Positions 18,194 through 19,870 of a stretch of DNA of 19,870 nucleotides are shown here, in pieces. The notes below the pieces were generated by a model. The model saw only the letters and a list, made by a program, of their open reading frames with translations, did no database searches and was not told the DNA's origin. Location: NCBI GenBank assembly GCA_002391565.1, contig DGFH01000089.1, forward strand, positions 3,193 to 23,062, read 5' to 3'. A program made the translations under genes and the position numbers. The DNA comes from Anaerolineales bacterium UBA3905. Its GTDB lineage: Bacteria > Chloroflexota > Anaerolineae > Caldilineales > Caldilineaceae. Numbering within the stretch: position 1 is the first letter of the stretch; each line of letters starts with the position of its first letter.

Positions 18194-18222
18194 ATTGTAC
18201 CCGAAGGAGCATTTACTCTAAA
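18194..18222 (-). promoter_or_regulatory. Candidate promoter of the phosphorylase gene
   Basis: On the minus strand TACAAT at 18199-18194 is preceded after 17 bp by TTTAGA (18222-18217; four of six matches to TTGACA). The predicted start near 18187 would give a leader of about 150 nt that includes the palindrome at 18103-18175. The -10 sequence is the same as in the alaS and MacAB-operon candidates. Confidence 0.45.
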
Positions 18223-18353
18223 GGCTGATCGTGTGGGCGCGCAGCGACTGAATGGACAGCGGTCGGCGCCCGGTCGCGTCACCGGTCTGCTAAGCGCGCC
18301 GGGCAGAGAAGGTCGCTTTGCGCTTGCCCAGGTCATGCACCTCGGCAAAGTCG

Positions 18354-19870
18354 TTACTTCACCTTCACCACGTGCTGCCCCGCCGCCAGCATGATCGGCG
18401 GCTGCCCGACCAGGTCTACGATCACCGGCGCCGGTGTGTCAATAGTCAGCTCCGTGGCGGTCGCTTCAACGTGGATCAAGCCATGCGGCGTCGGGACATC
18501 GCCTTTGGCCCATGCCAGTCGCCCCAGTCGCGGCGCAATGCGGGCGACGGCATAGCCTGGTTCCGCCGGCGTGACGCCCAGTGTATAGAAGATCATGTCG
18601 CGCGTCGGCGTGCAGCTCCAGCCGTGGACGTGCGTACCCCAGCCCCAACACTCCCCGATCGTGTCGTAACCATCGACCAGGAACTCCAGCCAGCGCAGAT
18701 AGAGGTCGGGCAGGCGGTCGGCCAGACCCGCCAGCGCCACCGCGTCATGGACGGTGTAGCTCATGAACGGCTCGGCGCTCACGACTTCATTTTCTGCATC
18801 CCAATCCACTTCGTAGATGCCCATGAATTGCTTTTGCATCTTGGCCTCGGCATATTCGCCGTCGCCGCCCGTCCATGAGCGCACCACCACGCGCTGCGGG
18901 TCGGTGATGCGGTCGATGATGCGCCGCCAGCGCGCTTCCGGCGCCAGTCCGGAGCAGATCGCCAGCGCTCCGGCTAACTGGCTCATCTCCGGTCGCGGCG
19001 CGCCGTCGACGATATGATCGATATAGGAGCCGCGCGCCTCATCCCAGAACATCTCAAAACCGGCTTTGGCGCGAGCGTACAAGCCTTCAGCCCAGCGCTG
19101 GCTACTGCGTTCCTCCAGCCAGGCTGCCATTTCGGCGAATTCGCGCAACCCGCGCGCCCACAGCGCCGTCAGCACCGAGCTGGTATCCGCCGTGCTGACG
19201 CTTGACCAGTCGACCAGATTCCACTCGACGACATCTTTGAGTACGCCAGCAGCGCTCTGGAAGGGCGCGTACCAGCGCAGGATACGTTCGATGGTGGGCA
19301 TAAAGCTCTTGACGGCGTCACGGTCGCCGCTGAAGCGATAGCGGTTGTAAACGCCGTGCACCCAGTGCAGCGCCCAATCCGGGATCGTCAACCCGCCGCC
19401 CGCCTCGATCTCGCCGACGACGCTCATCGGCAGGATGCCGTCCGGACGCGGAGAGTTGCCCAGGGTGCAGTAGTGCCAGGCCAGTCGCCAATCCTGGTTG
19501 GTGGCCAGGTGCACCATTTGATGCACGACGCTGTCGCCCACCCAGGCGCGCTGTTCGCGCGTGGGGCAGTCCAGAAAGGCGTCGTGCGAGTTAAGCTGCA
19601 CGGTGCGGACGCCGGCGGCGTAGATGCGGTTCAGATCGTCGTCGCTGCACACAAAGCTGGCGCCCGTCTGCCACGGATAGAGCAACTCGCGCACCTGAAA
19701 GCTGCGCAGCGTGATCGACCCGGTGAAGCCGTGCGCCACGACGTAGGCGTAGCGGAAGCCATTGGAATCGAAGACCTCGAAGCGGTCATCGGCGCCGCGC
19801 GCGGTGTAGCGCGTCCCGGCGTGCGCGCCGATCATGCCGACCGGGCGCGTGATCGGCGCCTCGACATAGG
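18354..19870 (-). CDS. Alpha-L-rhamnosidase, GH78 (5' part outside window)
   Basis: This inverting glycosidase releases terminal L-rhamnose from glycosides and polysaccharides. The visible part, over 500 codons, is open to the window edge and lacks the N-terminus. Present are the end of the beta-sandwich (FEVFDSNGFRYAYV) and the (alpha/alpha)6 barrel. The barrel carries the acidic motif DCPTREQRAWVGD: Asp at 19571-19569, Glu at 19556-19554 and Asp at 19535-19533, with the +5/+7 spacing of the characterised GH78 rhamnose-binding and general-acid residues. Further on are FMGIYEVDWDAEN, GWGTHVHGWSCTPTRD and a C-terminal beta domain ending near AAGQHVVKVK. Whether it is secreted cannot be judged without the start. 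It may belong with further glycan-use genes beyond the window. Confidence 0.92.
   Translation of the reverse strand, partial: YVEAPITRPVGMIGAHAGTRYTARGADDRFEVFDSNGFRYAYVVAHGFTGSITLRSFQVRELLYPWQTGASFVCSDDDLNRIYAAGVRTVQLNSHDAFLDCPTREQRAWVGDSVVHQMVHLATNQDWRLAWHYCTLGNSPRPDGILPMSVVGEIEAGGGLTIPDWALHWVHGVYNRYRFSGDRDAVKSFMPTIERILRWYAPFQSAAGVLKDVVEWNLVDWSSVSTADTSSVLTALWARGLREFAEMAAWLEERSSQRWAEGLYARAKAGFEMFWDEARGSYIDHIVDGAPRPEMSQLAGALAICSGLAPEARWRRIIDRITDPQRVVVRSWTGGDGEYAEAKMQKQFMGIYEVDWDAENEVVSAEPFMSYTVHDAVALAGLADRLPDLYLRWLEFLVDGYDTIGECWGWGTHVHGWSCTPTRDMIFYTLGVTPAEPGYAVARIAPRLGRLAWAKGDVPTPHGLIHVEATATELTIDTPAPVIVDLVGQPPIMLAAGQHVVKVK

Larger units (their letters stand above)
18036..18353. other. 318-bp intergenic region between phosphorylase and rhamnosidase
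   Basis: Both flanking genes are on the minus strand. From left to right the spacer holds a phosphorylase leader with AGG ten bases from the ATG, a palindromic repeat at 18103-18175, a minus-strand promoter candidate at 18194-18222, and a stretch (18223-18353) in which I see no gene, terminator or RNA. A short open frame there (minus strand, ending near 18293) has no recognisable protein or start. Confidence 0.6.

Noticed and set aside
18134..18394. 86-codon plus-strand frame in the spacer before the rhamnosidase
   Set aside because: It crosses the palindrome, overlaps the rhamnosidase stop, has no ribosome site and resembles no family I know.

Overview
The window is GC-rich, densely coded bacterial chromosome, most likely from a member of the Chloroflexota (Anaerolineae/Caldilineae side). 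The reasons are the alaS - baseplate-J-like membrane protein - ruvX - mltG gene order, MacAB-type exporter genes with no outer-membrane partner visible, and large intergenic palindromes built from short tandem units. This placement is an inference from gene content; there is no rRNA in the window. No tRNA, rRNA, CRISPR array, insertion sequence or prophage module was seen.

Region 1 (1-3263, minus strand) is a three-gene export operon: a MacA-like adaptor (3263-1791), a MacB/LolD-type ATPase (1722-919) and a MacB-like permease (922 to beyond base 1). The last two overlap by ATGA. A sigma-70-like promoter lies at 3339-3367, and a perfect 10-bp inverted repeat lies just upstream of it. Region 2 (3462-7006) holds a beta-hydroxyacid dehydrogenase and a GH172/DUF2961 glycosidase on the minus strand. 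These diverge from a tightly coupled MaoC-type hydratase and CitE-like CoA-ester lyase on the plus strand. Region 3 (7086-7968) is a two-gene unit: a small protein with a ribbon-helix-helix-like N-terminus, then an HNH nuclease.

Region 4 (8053-16599, plus strand) is the core: promoter, alaS, a single-pass membrane protein with a Baseplate_J-like domain, ruvX, mltG, a type-1 periplasmic-binding lipoprotein and a family-4 glycosyltransferase. The last five genes are closely packed and probably cotranscribed. They mix housekeeping functions (tRNA charging, the YqgF/RuvX nuclease) with envelope functions (glycan-strand termination, surface lipoprotein, glycosyl transfer). Region 5 (16719-19870, minus strand) holds a thymidine/pyrimidine-nucleoside phosphorylase and the 3' part of a GH78 alpha-L-rhamnosidase. 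With the GH172 gene, the rhamnosidase suggests use of plant or microbial glycans.

Three intergenic spacers (10834-10905, 16627-16727, 18103-18175) hold large imperfect palindromes made of degenerate 7-9 nt units. Each has a different unit sequence but the same architecture. They are the most unusual non-coding signal here. The best candidates for undescribed biology are these palindromes, the RHH-like/HNH gene pair, and the Baseplate_J-like envelope protein embedded in the alaS-ruvX-mltG cluster.
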